NCBI GenBank assembly: GCA_965655625.1
Contig: CBFHHA010000006.1
Span: forward strand, 1-64,000
Origin: CAJJDF01 sp965655625
GTDB lineage: Bacteria > Bacteroidota > Bacteroidia > Flavobacteriales_D > CAJJDF01
Length of the DNA: 64,000 bases
Direction: 5' to 3'
Positions 25,300 through 33,510 of the stretch are shown here, piece by piece (within the stretch, counting starts at the first letter, position 1; the number at the start of each line of letters is the position of its first letter). A program made the translations under genes and the position numbers. The notes beneath the pieces are model-generated. The model worked only from the letters and a program-made list of their open reading frames with translations, was not told the DNA's origin and did not search any database.

Positions 25300-26610
25300 T
25301 TAAACTATTTCTCTTCCAATACTTTGGTACCTAAATCCGTTCTTCTTCATTTCTTCCAAATCGTATAAGTTTCTTCCGTCAAAAATAGTTGGTTCTGAAA
25401 GAGTTTCTTTTATTCTGTTAAAATCTGGAGTTCTAAACACTTGCCATTCTGTTGCAATCACCAAAAAGTCAGCATTATTTAATGCTTCATACTGATTCTC
25501 CACAAAGGAAATTTTAGACCCGTAAATCTCCTTTACGTTCTCCATTGCTTCTGGATCAAAAGCTTGAATTGTGCATCCCTCTTCCAACAATGCATCTATG
25601 ATATACAGTGCCGGTGCCTCTCTAATATCATCTGTGTCGGGTTTAAAAGCCAATCCCCATAAAGCGATATTTTTGCCTTTTAGATCTCCTCCGTAATATT
25701 GTTTTATTTTGTCAACAATAATTACTTTTTGTCTTTCATTTACTTCTATTACCGAGTTTATTATTTTGAAGTTATATCCATTGTCATTTCCAGACTTGAT
25801 CAAAGCTTTCACATCTTTCGGAAAGCAACTTCCTCCGTATCCAATTCCTGGGAATAAGAATCTGTTTCCTATCCTAGCATCAGAACCAATACCTTTTCTT
25901 ACCATGTCCACATCTGCGCCCACTATTTCACAAAAATTTGCTATTTCGTTCATGAAAGTAATCTTGGTAGCCAAAAATGAATTAGCCGCATACTTCGTTA
26001 GCTCCGCAGACTTTTCATCCATGAAATAAATTGGATTTCCTTGCCTCACAAAAGGCTTATAAAGCTCCTCCAAAATCTTCCTGGCTTTGGCAGACTCAGT
26101 TCCAATAACTACCCTGTCTGGTTTTAGGAAATCACTTACCGCAAATCCTTCTCTCAAAAATTCAGGGTTGGAAACCACATCAAATCCAACAGAAGTGTTT
26201 TTTGCAATAGCGTCTTTCACTTTATCGGCAGTTCCTACCGGTACAGTACTCTTATCAATAATTACCTTATAATCTTTTATTAATTTACCCAGCTGGTCTG
26301 CTACTCCTAGGATGTAACTCAAATCAGCTGATCCGTCCTCACCTGGAGGAGTGGGCAATGCCAAGAAAATAATCTCTGCATTCTCTATCGATGATTCGAT
26401 ATCCGTTGAAAATGACAACCTGCCTTGCTTTTGATTTCTTTCAAACAACACATCCAACTGAGGCTCATAAATTGGCACCTCACCATTTTTCATTCTTTCT
26501 ACTTTGTTGGCATCAATATCCACACAAACCACATTATTGCCTGTCTCGGCAAAACAAGTCCCTGTAACTAAACCAACATACCCAGTTCCTATAACTGCTA
26601 TATTCTTCAT
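25300..26610 (-). CDS. ugd: UDP-glucose 6-dehydrogenase
   Basis: A 436-residue enzyme oxidising UDP-glucose to UDP-glucuronate with two NAD. Rossmann motif VIGTGYVGLVTGTCFA at the N-terminus and catalytic Cys262 in PGIGYGGSCFPKD, the UDP-glucose type. This differs from the HexNAc-type enzyme at the other end of the operon, so two separate uronic acids are made. The product feeds UXS next door. Gaps to the neighbours are 5 and 8 bases. Confidence 0.95.
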   Translation of the reverse strand: MKNIAVIGTGYVGLVTGTCFAETGNNVVCVDIDANKVERMKNGEVPIYEPQLDVLFERNQKQGRLSFSTDIESSIENAEIIFLALPTPPGEDGSADLSYILGVADQLGKLIKDYKVIIDKSTVPVGTADKVKDAIAKNTSVGFDVVSNPEFLREGFAVSDFLKPDRVVIGTESAKARKILEELYKPFVRQGNPIYFMDEKSAELTKYAANSFLATKITFMNEIANFCEIVGADVDMVRKGIGSDARIGNRFLFPGIGYGGSCFPKDVKALIKSGNDNGYNFKIINSVIEVNERQKVIIVDKIKQYYGGDLKGKNIALWGLAFKPDTDDIREAPALYIIDALLEEGCTIQAFDPEAMENVKEIYGSKISFVENQYEALNNADFLVIATEWQVFRTPDFNRIKETLSEPTIFDGRNLYDLEEMKKNGFRYQSIGREIV

Positions 26611-26615
26611 AATCT

Positions 26616-27740
26616 TTATTTAAATTCTTTTACTGTTTTTGTTATATACACCAACTCCTCTTCCGTTAACTCGGTATGCATTGGCAACGAAATTACTGCA
26701 GCATTCAATGCTTCTGTTTTCGTAAAGTCCACCTGGTCATACCGTGGATCGGTGTATGCTTTTTGTTTGTGCAATGGCAATGGATAATACACCATCGCAG
26801 GTATTCCTTTTTCGGATAAATAGGAACGTAATTCATCTCTATTTATTCCCTTGGTTATTAATGTATACTGATGAAATACATGAGTGGAACTTGGATCTCT
26901 AAATGGAGTAGTTAACCACGACACATTTTCGAATGCGTTATCGTAAAAATCTGCTGCTCTGTTCCTATTGGCAATGTAACTATTCAAGTGAGGCAACTTC
27001 TTTCTTAACACGGCCGCCTGAATACTATCCAATCTTGAATTTACCCCAATTTCATCATGGTAATATTGAGTACTTTGACCATGATTCGCTATCATCTTTA
27101 TCCTTTTCCCTAGATCGGAATCATTGGTAAATAGTGCACCTCCATCTCCGTAACATCCCAAATTTTTGGAGGGAAAAAACGAAGTGGTCCCAACGTGACC
27201 AATTGTACCAGCTTTTTTGACACTTCCATCTGAAAACTTATAGTCGGCACCAATTGCTTGAGCAGTGTCCTCAATCACAAACAAATTGTGTTTGTTAGCA
27301 ATTCTCATTACCTCCTCCATATTAGCACATTGACCATACAAATGCACGGGCACAATGGCTTTGGTTTTAGGAGTAATTGCCTTTTCTAAAGATTCTGTAT
27401 CGATATTAAAAGTCTTGGAATCGACCTCTACCAGCACTGGTGTTAAATTTAGAAGTCCTATTACCTCTACCGTAGCAACGTAAGTAAAGTTCGCTGTAAT
27501 CACCTCATCGCCTGGTTTCAACCCTAGAGCCATCATTGCAATTTGCAATGCATCGGTTCCATTAGCACACGGAATTACATGATTCACATCAAGGTAGGCC
27601 TCTAGTTCTTTCTGAAACTCCTTAACTTCTGGACCATTAATATACTGCGAAGACCTTACTACATTGAGTATTGCTTCATCAATTCCTTCTTTTATTTTTT
27701 CGTATTGACCAATTAGGTCAACCATTTGGATGTTTTTCAT
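26616..27740 (-). CDS. wbpE: DegT/DnrJ/EryC1/StrS sugar aminotransferase, WbpE-like
   Basis: A 374-residue PLP enzyme. The PLP lysine is Lys192 in FFPSKNLGCYGDGG, and the family motifs PCANGTDALQIAM and VIEDTAQAIGADY are intact. In this operon the likely reaction is amination of the 3-keto group of UDP-3-keto-GlcNAcA with glutamate, as in WbpE. It is the first gene of a seven-gene minus-strand operon and has a -7 box 18 bases upstream. Other keto-sugars are accepted by this family, so the assignment depends on the neighbours. Confidence 0.86.
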   Translation of the reverse strand: MKNIQMVDLIGQYEKIKEGIDEAILNVVRSSQYINGPEVKEFQKELEAYLDVNHVIPCANGTDALQIAMMALGLKPGDEVITANFTYVATVEVIGLLNLTPVLVEVDSKTFNIDTESLEKAITPKTKAIVPVHLYGQCANMEEVMRIANKHNLFVIEDTAQAIGADYKFSDGSVKKAGTIGHVGTTSFFPSKNLGCYGDGGALFTNDSDLGKRIKMIANHGQSTQYYHDEIGVNSRLDSIQAAVLRKKLPHLNSYIANRNRAADFYDNAFENVSWLTTPFRDPSSTHVFHQYTLITKGINRDELRSYLSEKGIPAMVYYPLPLHKQKAYTDPRYDQVDFTKTEALNAAVISLPMHTELTEEELVYITKTVKEFK

Positions 27741-27757
27741 ACCCTATATATAAGTTG

Positions 27758-27765
27758 CAAATATA
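27758..27765 (-). promoter_or_regulatory. -7 box for the Wbp/T9SS-cargo operon
   Basis: The minus strand reads TATATTTG, a perfect TAnnTTTG box, 18 bases before the ATG at 27740; predicted leader about 13 bases. No TTTG occurs at the expected -33 spacing. Confidence 0.5.
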
Positions 27766-27829
27766 CTGAAAAAATCAACTTGAATAGGACTTTACACCAA
27801 CTAGAATTTCAATTTGTAAATACGCAATA

Positions 27830-28072
27830 CTAAGACTTTGGCTTCGTAATTAATGAATAAATGATCCAAACTAATAGAACTAGGGAAATGAGAGCTGATC
27901 CTCCGTGCATGACGAAATCAAACCAATCAATGGGTTTCATACCAATTGCTCCTCCCTCAATCCATTTCAGTTTTCCAATAAGATGAGGTTCACCAATAGG
28001 AGATAAACCCAAGAATCCAAGTAATAAGGCAAGTATTACTTGGTTTTGAATATTGGAGTTTTTCTTACTCAT
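27830..28072 (-). CDS. 80-residue two-helix membrane protein
   Basis: A short protein with two hydrophobic segments (about residues 9-25 and 54-74) joined by a polar loop containing KPIDWFDF. I do not recognise it. The start chosen is the ATG at 28072, giving an 8-base overlap with the end of the rhodanese gene; a frame ten residues longer would overlap more deeply. Third gene of an operon with a DUF983 protein and a rhodanese lipoprotein. Function unknown. Confidence 0.65.
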   Translation of the reverse strand: MSKKNSNIQNQVILALLLGFLGLSPIGEPHLIGKLKWIEGGAIGMKPIDWFDFVMHGGSALISLVLLVWIIYSLITKPKS

Positions 28073-28490
28073 ACTCAAAACCTGCTTTTTTCCAAGCCCC
28101 AAATCCTCCCAACATATTGTACATAACTTGATATCCGGAATTAGATAACTTACTCATTGCACCTGAGGACCTTCCTCCAGCAGCGCAATAAATCAATAAG
28201 GTTTTAGATTTGTCTAACTCCGTTACCTTTTGCACAAAATCAGAAGAAAAGTAGTCTATATTTACCGCATTCTTGAGGTGACCAGCTTCAAATTCCATCG
28301 ATCGTCTCACATCCAAAATTATCACCTCATCGGTAATTAATTTCTTGAATTCATTCACAGAAACATTCTCAGCTATTTTCGTAGTTTGAACATCCTCTTG
28401 GTTCTGATTTAAATTTCCTGATTGGTTGGAACAGGATAAAATCCCCGCCAAACCGACAAAGAATATAAAATAAAAAGTTCGTTTCATCAT
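28065..28490 (-). CDS. Rhodanese-domain lipoprotein
   Basis: A 141-residue protein with a lipoprotein signal (lipobox ILSC, Cys20) and one rhodanese domain. Active-site Cys102 lies in the loop YCAAGGRSSG, and ILDVRRSMEFEAGHLKNAVN is the N-terminal rhodanese signature. It should handle sulfane sulfur at the periplasmic face. The gene overlaps the upstream DUF983 gene by four bases and the downstream small membrane gene by eight. Confidence 0.88.
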   Translation of the reverse strand: MMKRTFYFIFFVGLAGILSCSNQSGNLNQNQEDVQTTKIAENVSVNEFKKLITDEVIILDVRRSMEFEAGHLKNAVNIDYFSSDFVQKVTELDKSKTLLIYCAAGGRSSGAMSKLSNSGYQVMYNMLGGFGAWKKAGFEYE

Positions 28491-28864
28491 TGTTTTTTGT
28501 TTTTGTAAGACATAAATAAATTAGCCCAGATAATCTTTGATAAAGAATATAAATAAGGACCTAAAACCACCATCACTAAACCTATTAAAAGTATGTACTC
28601 GAGTGCTCCCGGATTTGGATAAAGCAGGTATGTTAGCATAAAAACAGCCACAAATACGGCTACACCCAAAGCATAAGATACATACATCGCACCATAATAA
28701 AATCCTGGCTCTTTCGAAAAAGACTCGCCACATTCTCTACATTTCTCATTTACTGCGCCCATATGTTTAAAATCATAAGAGGAGGAAACAAAGAAATCGC
28801 CTTCTTGACAATGCGGACATTTCCGTTTAAGAATACTGAATAATTTAGTTCCTTTTTTTAACAT
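28487..28864 (-). CDS. DUF983 family membrane protein
   Basis: A 125-residue protein with an N-terminal zinc ribbon (CPHC at about 15-18 and CREC at about 38-41) and two hydrophobic helices (about 58-80 and 88-110). The pattern KRKCPHCQEGDFF fits DUF983, a family of unknown function. First gene of a three-gene operon. A -33/-7 pair lies immediately upstream, placing the transcription start at or next to the ATG. Confidence 0.85.
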   Translation of the reverse strand: MLKKGTKLFSILKRKCPHCQEGDFFVSSSYDFKHMGAVNEKCRECGESFSKEPGFYYGAMYVSYALGVAVFVAVFMLTYLLYPNPGALEYILLIGLVMVVLGPYLYSLSKIIWANLFMSYKNKKQ

Positions 28865-28868
28865 AATT

Positions 28869-28898
28869 CAAAAGTATAAATTGTTTCTTTTAGTCAAA
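28869..28898 (-). promoter_or_regulatory. Promoter for DUF983 operon, near-leaderless
   Basis: On the minus strand: TTTG (28898-28895), 18-base spacer, TACTTTTG (28876-28869). The ATG begins at 28864, about 5 bases after the -7 box, so the predicted start site coincides with the start codon. Confidence 0.55.
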
Positions 28899-28918
28899 GT
28901 AATAATTGTTACACTCTC

Positions 28919-29587
28919 CTACTTTATCGCAATGGTCATTTCTCTCTTACCTGGGGGGCCCGGGACATTCATCACTTGAAAACCTACCGATTTTAAATCT
29001 CGTTTAAATTGACCCATAGCACAATACGTTACCAACACACCTCCAATAACTAAATGATTGTACAAATTTTCGAAAATTTCTTTTTCCCACATTTCATTTT
29101 GAGCGCGAGGTCCAAAAGCATCGTAATATACCAAATCAAACCTATTCGAGGTTTTAAAATTTTGCACTTTCTGATTGATTTTAGTCAGATAAAAGTTAGG
29201 GTGAATAGCTACTTCCCTTTCCCACTCTACTGAATGTAGTTTAGCGAAATCAACCTTGGAGAGAGATGGCTCTAATTCTAAATAATTTAGTTCATCGATA
29301 ACCTCTTTTGGCAAAGGCACCGTTTCTAGCCCTGTGTAATGGATAATAATTCCAACCTCCTGCGAATGCAATGAAGTAAGAATAGCATTCAAACCGGTTC
29401 CAAATCCTACCTCTAAGATTGATAACTCTTCTTTTTGTACTTGGGCAACTCCGTTTTTAATAAACACATGCTTGGCTTCTTGAATAGCACCATGTGTTGA
29501 ATGATACGTTTCTTCAATCGAAGACAAGAATAGAGTTGTGGAGCCATCACCTGTCTTTCTAATCGATATTTCTTGAATATTTTCCAT
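28919..29587 (-). CDS. mnmD: MnmC-like tRNA U34 methyltransferase domain (MnmD)
   Basis: A 222-residue SAM-dependent methyltransferase equal to the C5-aminomethyluridine methylating half of E. coli MnmC; the FAD oxidase half is absent, as in stand-alone MnmD. SAM motif EVGFGTGLNAILT is at about 59-71, with YYDAFGPRAQNEMW and VTYCAMGQFKR further on. Modifies the wobble base of tRNAs. A terminator hairpin for the upstream operon ends exactly at its ATG. Confidence 0.9.
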   Translation of the reverse strand: MENIQEISIRKTGDGSTTLFLSSIEETYHSTHGAIQEAKHVFIKNGVAQVQKEELSILEVGFGTGLNAILTSLHSQEVGIIIHYTGLETVPLPKEVIDELNYLELEPSLSKVDFAKLHSVEWEREVAIHPNFYLTKINQKVQNFKTSNRFDLVYYDAFGPRAQNEMWEKEIFENLYNHLVIGGVLVTYCAMGQFKRDLKSVGFQVMNVPGPPGKREMTIAIK

Positions 29588-29621
29588 AAAAAAGCCCTAG
29601 AAGTTAATACTACTAGGGCTT
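29588..29621 (-). terminator. Terminator of OmpA/PorP operon, touching mnmD start
   Basis: Stem AAGCCCTAG/CTAGGGCTT (29592-29600 and 29613-29621), 12-base loop. On the minus strand it is followed by six T, the last directly before the ATG of mnmD. Confidence 0.85.
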
Positions 29622-29674
29622 AATTTTTTTTTTATTAATCACTTTATTGTGTTCTGCCTTCTAGAATTCTTTGT

Positions 29675-31699
29675 TTATGAGACAATTCTAAATTCTGTTC
29701 TTCTGTTCATTTGGTGTTCTTCGTCTGTACAGTCCGACTTGTTTGTTTTATCGCAATCGCATTCATTAAGAAGCTTCGTTTCTCCATAACCTTTTCCGTA
29801 AATTCTTGAAGCATCAATTCCTTTAGAGATAACAAAATCTCTTGCGGCTTTGGCTCTTCGCTCGGATAGTTTTTCATTGTACACATCTGACGCTCTACAA
29901 TCGGTATGAGACCCAATTTCAACTTTTATGGTTGGATTCGCTTTCATACAAGTTACTAACTTTGATAATTCCACTGCAGCATCAGGACGAATGAAAGCCT
30001 TGTCAAAATCGTAAAAAATCGTTTTTATCTCGCAAAACTCTGTTATTTCATTCCCTGCCTTATTCTCTTGAATTTTGGTGTTAATGTATTCACTCAAGTT
30101 AATAGTTCCTGGCTCCTCAAAAGTTTTATTGAAGGGAACTGTTTTTGACAAATAACCTTTTTTCGAGATAATCACATCATAATCCATTTCGTATCCTTCA
30201 TATGATCTACCTTCCATGTTATTCAAAAAAGAGCCTTTTTCATCGGTAATGAATTCTTCCACCTCTCCCGTTCTTCTATCTCTTAGTTTTACCGAAACTC
30301 CCGCTATTGCCTTTCCATTTTCGGAATTCATAATCGTAGCGGCAAGCTTGTATTCACCCTCTTTTATTTTAATCTCTTTTACCTCGGCTAATGGCCTTGC
30401 CGAGTTCATTTTAAATCTGTAAATATCGTCATTTCCTTTCGCAGTAATTCCATCTCTGTTTGAACTAAAATACCCTTCTGTTTGGTTTTCATTGATAATA
30501 AATCCAAAATCATCGTGATTTGTATTTAATGGATACATCATATTTTGCGGTTCTGAAAAGTTTCCTTTTCCATCTCCTTGTGCTTTGTAGATATCTTGTC
30601 CTCCTAGCCCCAGAAAGCCGTCTGTTGAGAAATAAAGAGTATGATTTGCCGAAATAAAAGGAAACATTTCTTTTCCTTCGGTATTTAAGTCATCGACATT
30701 CATAGGTTTTGACCATGAATTACCTTCTTTTTTTGACATCCAAATATCAGTTTCACCTTTGGATCCTGGCATATCCGACACAAAATACATCACCGTACCG
30801 TCTTCTGTAACTGAAGCATGACCCGTTGAATACTCATCGCTGTTGTGAGGAAATTCAGTTAACTCACCCCACTCTCCGTTTTCTTTTTTTACTGAAAGGT
30901 AGATTTTAAGGTTATTATGTTTGGCCGAATCAGAACCTTTCTTCTTGCTTAGGTAGTTACTTCTTGTTAAGTACATAATTGTTCCATTATTGCTGAAAGA
31001 CACTGGACCTTCATGATACTTTGATTTTAATCCTCTTTCAAATCTTTCAATTTCAGCTTGCTCACCATCACCACCCAGTTTGGCAATAAACACATCTAAA
31101 AAATTAGAGCCATCCCATTGCAATCTGTTGTTTAGCGCGCTTGTATTACTTGTTCTTGCTGAGACGAACAACAGATTTGTTTGACCATCCACAGAATAAA
31201 AACTAGGGGCAAAATCAGAAGCCGAAGAATTCACACCTAAATTCGCAATTACATACTTATTTGGCATTGATTTTAATTCATTCACGTAATCCTGATTACC
31301 AGCATGTACTTTTCCAATAGAATTATTTGGTTTCATTTTAGCGAATTTCGCAATCATTTTATTCGCCAGATCGTACTTTTCGTTCATCTTTAGAGTTTGA
31401 GCATAGTGATAAAAATCTTCAGCTTTCACTCCCTCATGGCTTACTAGTTTAGCATACCACTTTTCCGCTAGGTCAGTGTTCCCAACTAGTCTATAACATT
31501 CTGCTGCTCTTCTTATTTGATGGTCGGTAGCTTTAGATTTTTTAGCTAGCTCTGAGTACATTTCTCCGGCGGTTGCGTAAGCCAGCATGTTAAACTTTTT
31601 GTCGGCAGTTTTTTCTTTCATTCCTTGAGCTTGAGTAGAAAAACTAACCAAGGTAGTAACGAGAACAAAAACGAATTTTATTGTGTAATTCTTAATCAT
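29675..31699 (-). CDS. OmpA-family protein with TPR, PD40 and CNA/regulatory domains (PorE-like)
   Basis: A 674-residue envelope protein. Domains in order: signal peptide (1-24), TPR-like helices (about 40-125), PD40 beta-propeller strands (about 160-435), a carboxypeptidase-regulatory-like fold (about 445-540), and an OmpA peptidoglycan-binding domain (about 555-672) with IEIGSHTDCRA-type motif (here VEIGSHTDCRA). The same order is found in PorE, a T9SS-associated protein of Porphyromonas that binds peptidoglycan, although that protein is a lipoprotein and this one lacks a lipobox. It follows the PorP/SprF gene by 46 bases, an arrangement repeated in Bacteroidota, so the two likely act together. 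Confidence 0.85.
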   Translation of the reverse strand: MIKNYTIKFVFVLVTTLVSFSTQAQGMKEKTADKKFNMLAYATAGEMYSELAKKSKATDHQIRRAAECYRLVGNTDLAEKWYAKLVSHEGVKAEDFYHYAQTLKMNEKYDLANKMIAKFAKMKPNNSIGKVHAGNQDYVNELKSMPNKYVIANLGVNSSASDFAPSFYSVDGQTNLLFVSARTSNTSALNNRLQWDGSNFLDVFIAKLGGDGEQAEIERFERGLKSKYHEGPVSFSNNGTIMYLTRSNYLSKKKGSDSAKHNNLKIYLSVKKENGEWGELTEFPHNSDEYSTGHASVTEDGTVMYFVSDMPGSKGETDIWMSKKEGNSWSKPMNVDDLNTEGKEMFPFISANHTLYFSTDGFLGLGGQDIYKAQGDGKGNFSEPQNMMYPLNTNHDDFGFIINENQTEGYFSSNRDGITAKGNDDIYRFKMNSARPLAEVKEIKIKEGEYKLAATIMNSENGKAIAGVSVKLRDRRTGEVEEFITDEKGSFLNNMEGRSYEGYEMDYDVIISKKGYLSKTVPFNKTFEEPGTINLSEYINTKIQENKAGNEITEFCEIKTIFYDFDKAFIRPDAAVELSKLVTCMKANPTIKVEIGSHTDCRASDVYNEKLSERRAKAARDFVISKGIDASRIYGKGYGETKLLNECDCDKTNKSDCTDEEHQMNRRTEFRIVS

Positions 31700-31745
31700 A
31701 ATTAGTGCGTTGAGATAAATATTGAGGATATTAATTTATTTTGAA

Positions 31746-32684
31746 TTAGAATCTTCTTGGCGTTTTAAACCCTTTTCCTAGAAAATCTAAATCATAATTA
31801 ATCATTATTTCGTGGGAACCGGCATTAAAATTACTTAGCTCAGAAGTTGTGTAATCGTATGCGTAACCGGCTCTGAACTGTGGAGTAAAATGGTAAACCA
31901 AGTTTCCGATAAAAGAATCACCAAATCGGTAACCACCACCGATCCACAATTTATCATAAAACATAAAGTTCACGTTTACATCTAAAGCTAAAGGTGCATT
32001 TTCTACCACTTTTGCAATAAAAGAAGGAACTACATCAACCACACTATTCAATTTTACTGTCTTTCCTGCTGTCAAAAAGAAATGTCTTTCTTGGTAAGAT
32101 GTGACACCGTTGACCGTTGCACCTTCCAAATTGTTTTTAATTATTTTGGGAACAGTTAAGCCCACATAATAATTATCTGAATGAAGGTAAACTCCAAATC
32201 CGAAGTTAGGCAACAAAAGATTTTGAATAGGTGTAAAGAATTGCTCATCACTTTCATCTCTTACTCTAAGTCCACCAAAGTCGGCAGAAAAAATATCCGT
32301 ACCTCCTTTTAAACCAAATGCCAACCTACTTTTCTTTGACACTTGAAATCTGTATGAGAAATCAGCGTAAATACCAGTTGACTGTGTTGGACCAATTTCA
32401 TCTTGAATCACAGACAAGCCAAGCGAAACTGATTCATTTCTTAGTGGCGTATGGATTGACAAGGTAGCTGTTGTAGGAGCTCCATTGATATTCACCCATT
32501 GATTTCGCCCTAGCATCGTTACACTTAACGCATCTCTACTTCCAGCGTAAGCGGGATTAATTGATAATGGATTAAACATGTACATTGAATACTGAGCATC
32601 CTGTTGAGCCGTAACTTCTGTAGCTGAGGCCATTATAAACACTGCAATGATTCCAGTTGTAATTTTTAATATAATTTTTTGCAT
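31746..32684 (-). CDS. PorP/SprF family outer-membrane protein, second copy
   Basis: A 312-residue barrel protein with signal peptide ending ATEVTAQQ and the family start QYSMYMFNPLSINPAYAG, then GRNQWVNINGAPTT. I choose the ATG at 32684: a longer frame from 32759 would place 25 extra residues before the signal peptide and would lie upstream of the promoter at 32705-32736. Operon with the OmpA/PD40 gene. Probably part of, or adapted to, type IX secretion. Confidence 0.9.
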   Translation of the reverse strand: MQKIILKITTGIIAVFIMASATEVTAQQDAQYSMYMFNPLSINPAYAGSRDALSVTMLGRNQWVNINGAPTTATLSIHTPLRNESVSLGLSVIQDEIGPTQSTGIYADFSYRFQVSKKSRLAFGLKGGTDIFSADFGGLRVRDESDEQFFTPIQNLLLPNFGFGVYLHSDNYYVGLTVPKIIKNNLEGATVNGVTSYQERHFFLTAGKTVKLNSVVDVVPSFIAKVVENAPLALDVNVNFMFYDKLWIGGGYRFGDSFIGNLVYHFTPQFRAGYAYDYTTSELSNFNAGSHEIMINYDLDFLGKGFKTPRRF

Positions 32685-32704
32685 AATAAATGAGATATAT
32701 TTCG

Positions 32705-32736
32705 CAAATATAGAGTTAGTAAATCGTTTTAACAAA
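32705..32736 (-). promoter_or_regulatory. Promoter for PorP/OmpA operon
   Basis: On the minus strand: TTTG at 32736-32733, 20-base spacer, TATATTTG at 32712-32705. Predicted leader about 17 bases to the ATG at 32684. It also settles the start codon of that gene. Confidence 0.65.
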
Positions 32737-32914
32737 AATAAATCATTTTTTTTAATCAAAAGTTAACTGACTAATTTTCAAAAGTCACCACTCTTAACTT
32801 TTAATACTTTACAGCAAACCCAATTCTTGCCAAATAAATTTTTCAACGCCTCTTAGTTTGGCAAAAATCAGTTTTAGACAAATACGCGATCCTTCACTTA
32901 CTTTTCTGTACATG

Positions 32915-32936
32915 AAAAAAAAATCCCGTTTTTTTT
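32915..32936 (-). terminator. A/T-rich hairpin after lipoprotein gene
   Basis: A8/T8 stem around TCCCG, ending in a T-run on the minus strand. It lies about 65 bases past the stop of the lipoprotein gene at 33001 and may end that operon. The 240-base gap also holds an 8-bp inverted repeat, TTGCCAAA (32827-32834) with TTTGGCAA (32857-32864). Confidence 0.4.
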
Positions 32937-33000
32937 ATCAATCTGGAAAATCAAAAAATCTTCATGAAACTATTTAGTTGCTATTTTTATGAATTTTAAT

Positions 33001-33510
33001 TTACTTTTTTTCCTTTTTCGCTCTAAACACAGCACTTCTAAAAACACCGTTAGCCAAGCCAGAAAATGAGATGGTAAGCACTTCTTCTTGATACAAATAA
33101 CTCAAATTGGTTGGAAACTTATCGGTGGTATTCACAAATCTCAAAAATCCTTCAGACACCGAATCTTGGACAAAAGTTGTTTGCTCGCCCGCTTCGGTAT
33201 AACTATAATAGTACTTTCCGTCTGTTTGCAGCAAACTCAAACCGGTGGAACTTGAAGGTTCTCCATTGACTATTTGAAATTTTGAACCAACTAGCGAATT
33301 ATCGCTTGATTCTTTCCAATTCTCAACAAAGATAGCTCTACCACCAAAGGAAGAGGAGTCTCGCCATTCTCCCTCAAGCCAATCCAGACTGATATCTGTG
33401 TTCTGTAAGGCACTCTCAACTAGAATTTGAGACTTATCTGTTGCAGGATCAATTTGCGAACAATGGAATAATAAAAGTAAGAAAACGAACAAACTAGCAT
33501 TTCTAAACAT
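33001..33510 (-). CDS. Probable lipoprotein, DUF6265-like
   Basis: A 169-residue protein. The hydrophobic start ends in LLFHC (Cys17), a plausible lipobox. The rest is a beta-rich domain opening with SLDWLEGEWRD, which is how several lipocalin-like domains of unknown function begin (W at the first strand). The start overlaps the end of the DUF349 gene by eight bases. Function unknown. Confidence 0.65.
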   Translation of the reverse strand: MFRNASLFVFLLLLFHCSQIDPATDKSQILVESALQNTDISLDWLEGEWRDSSSFGGRAIFVENWKESSDNSLVGSKFQIVNGEPSSSTGLSLLQTDGKYYYSYTEAGEQTTFVQDSVSEGFLRFVNTTDKFPTNLSYLYQEEVLTISFSGLANGVFRSAVFRAKKEKK

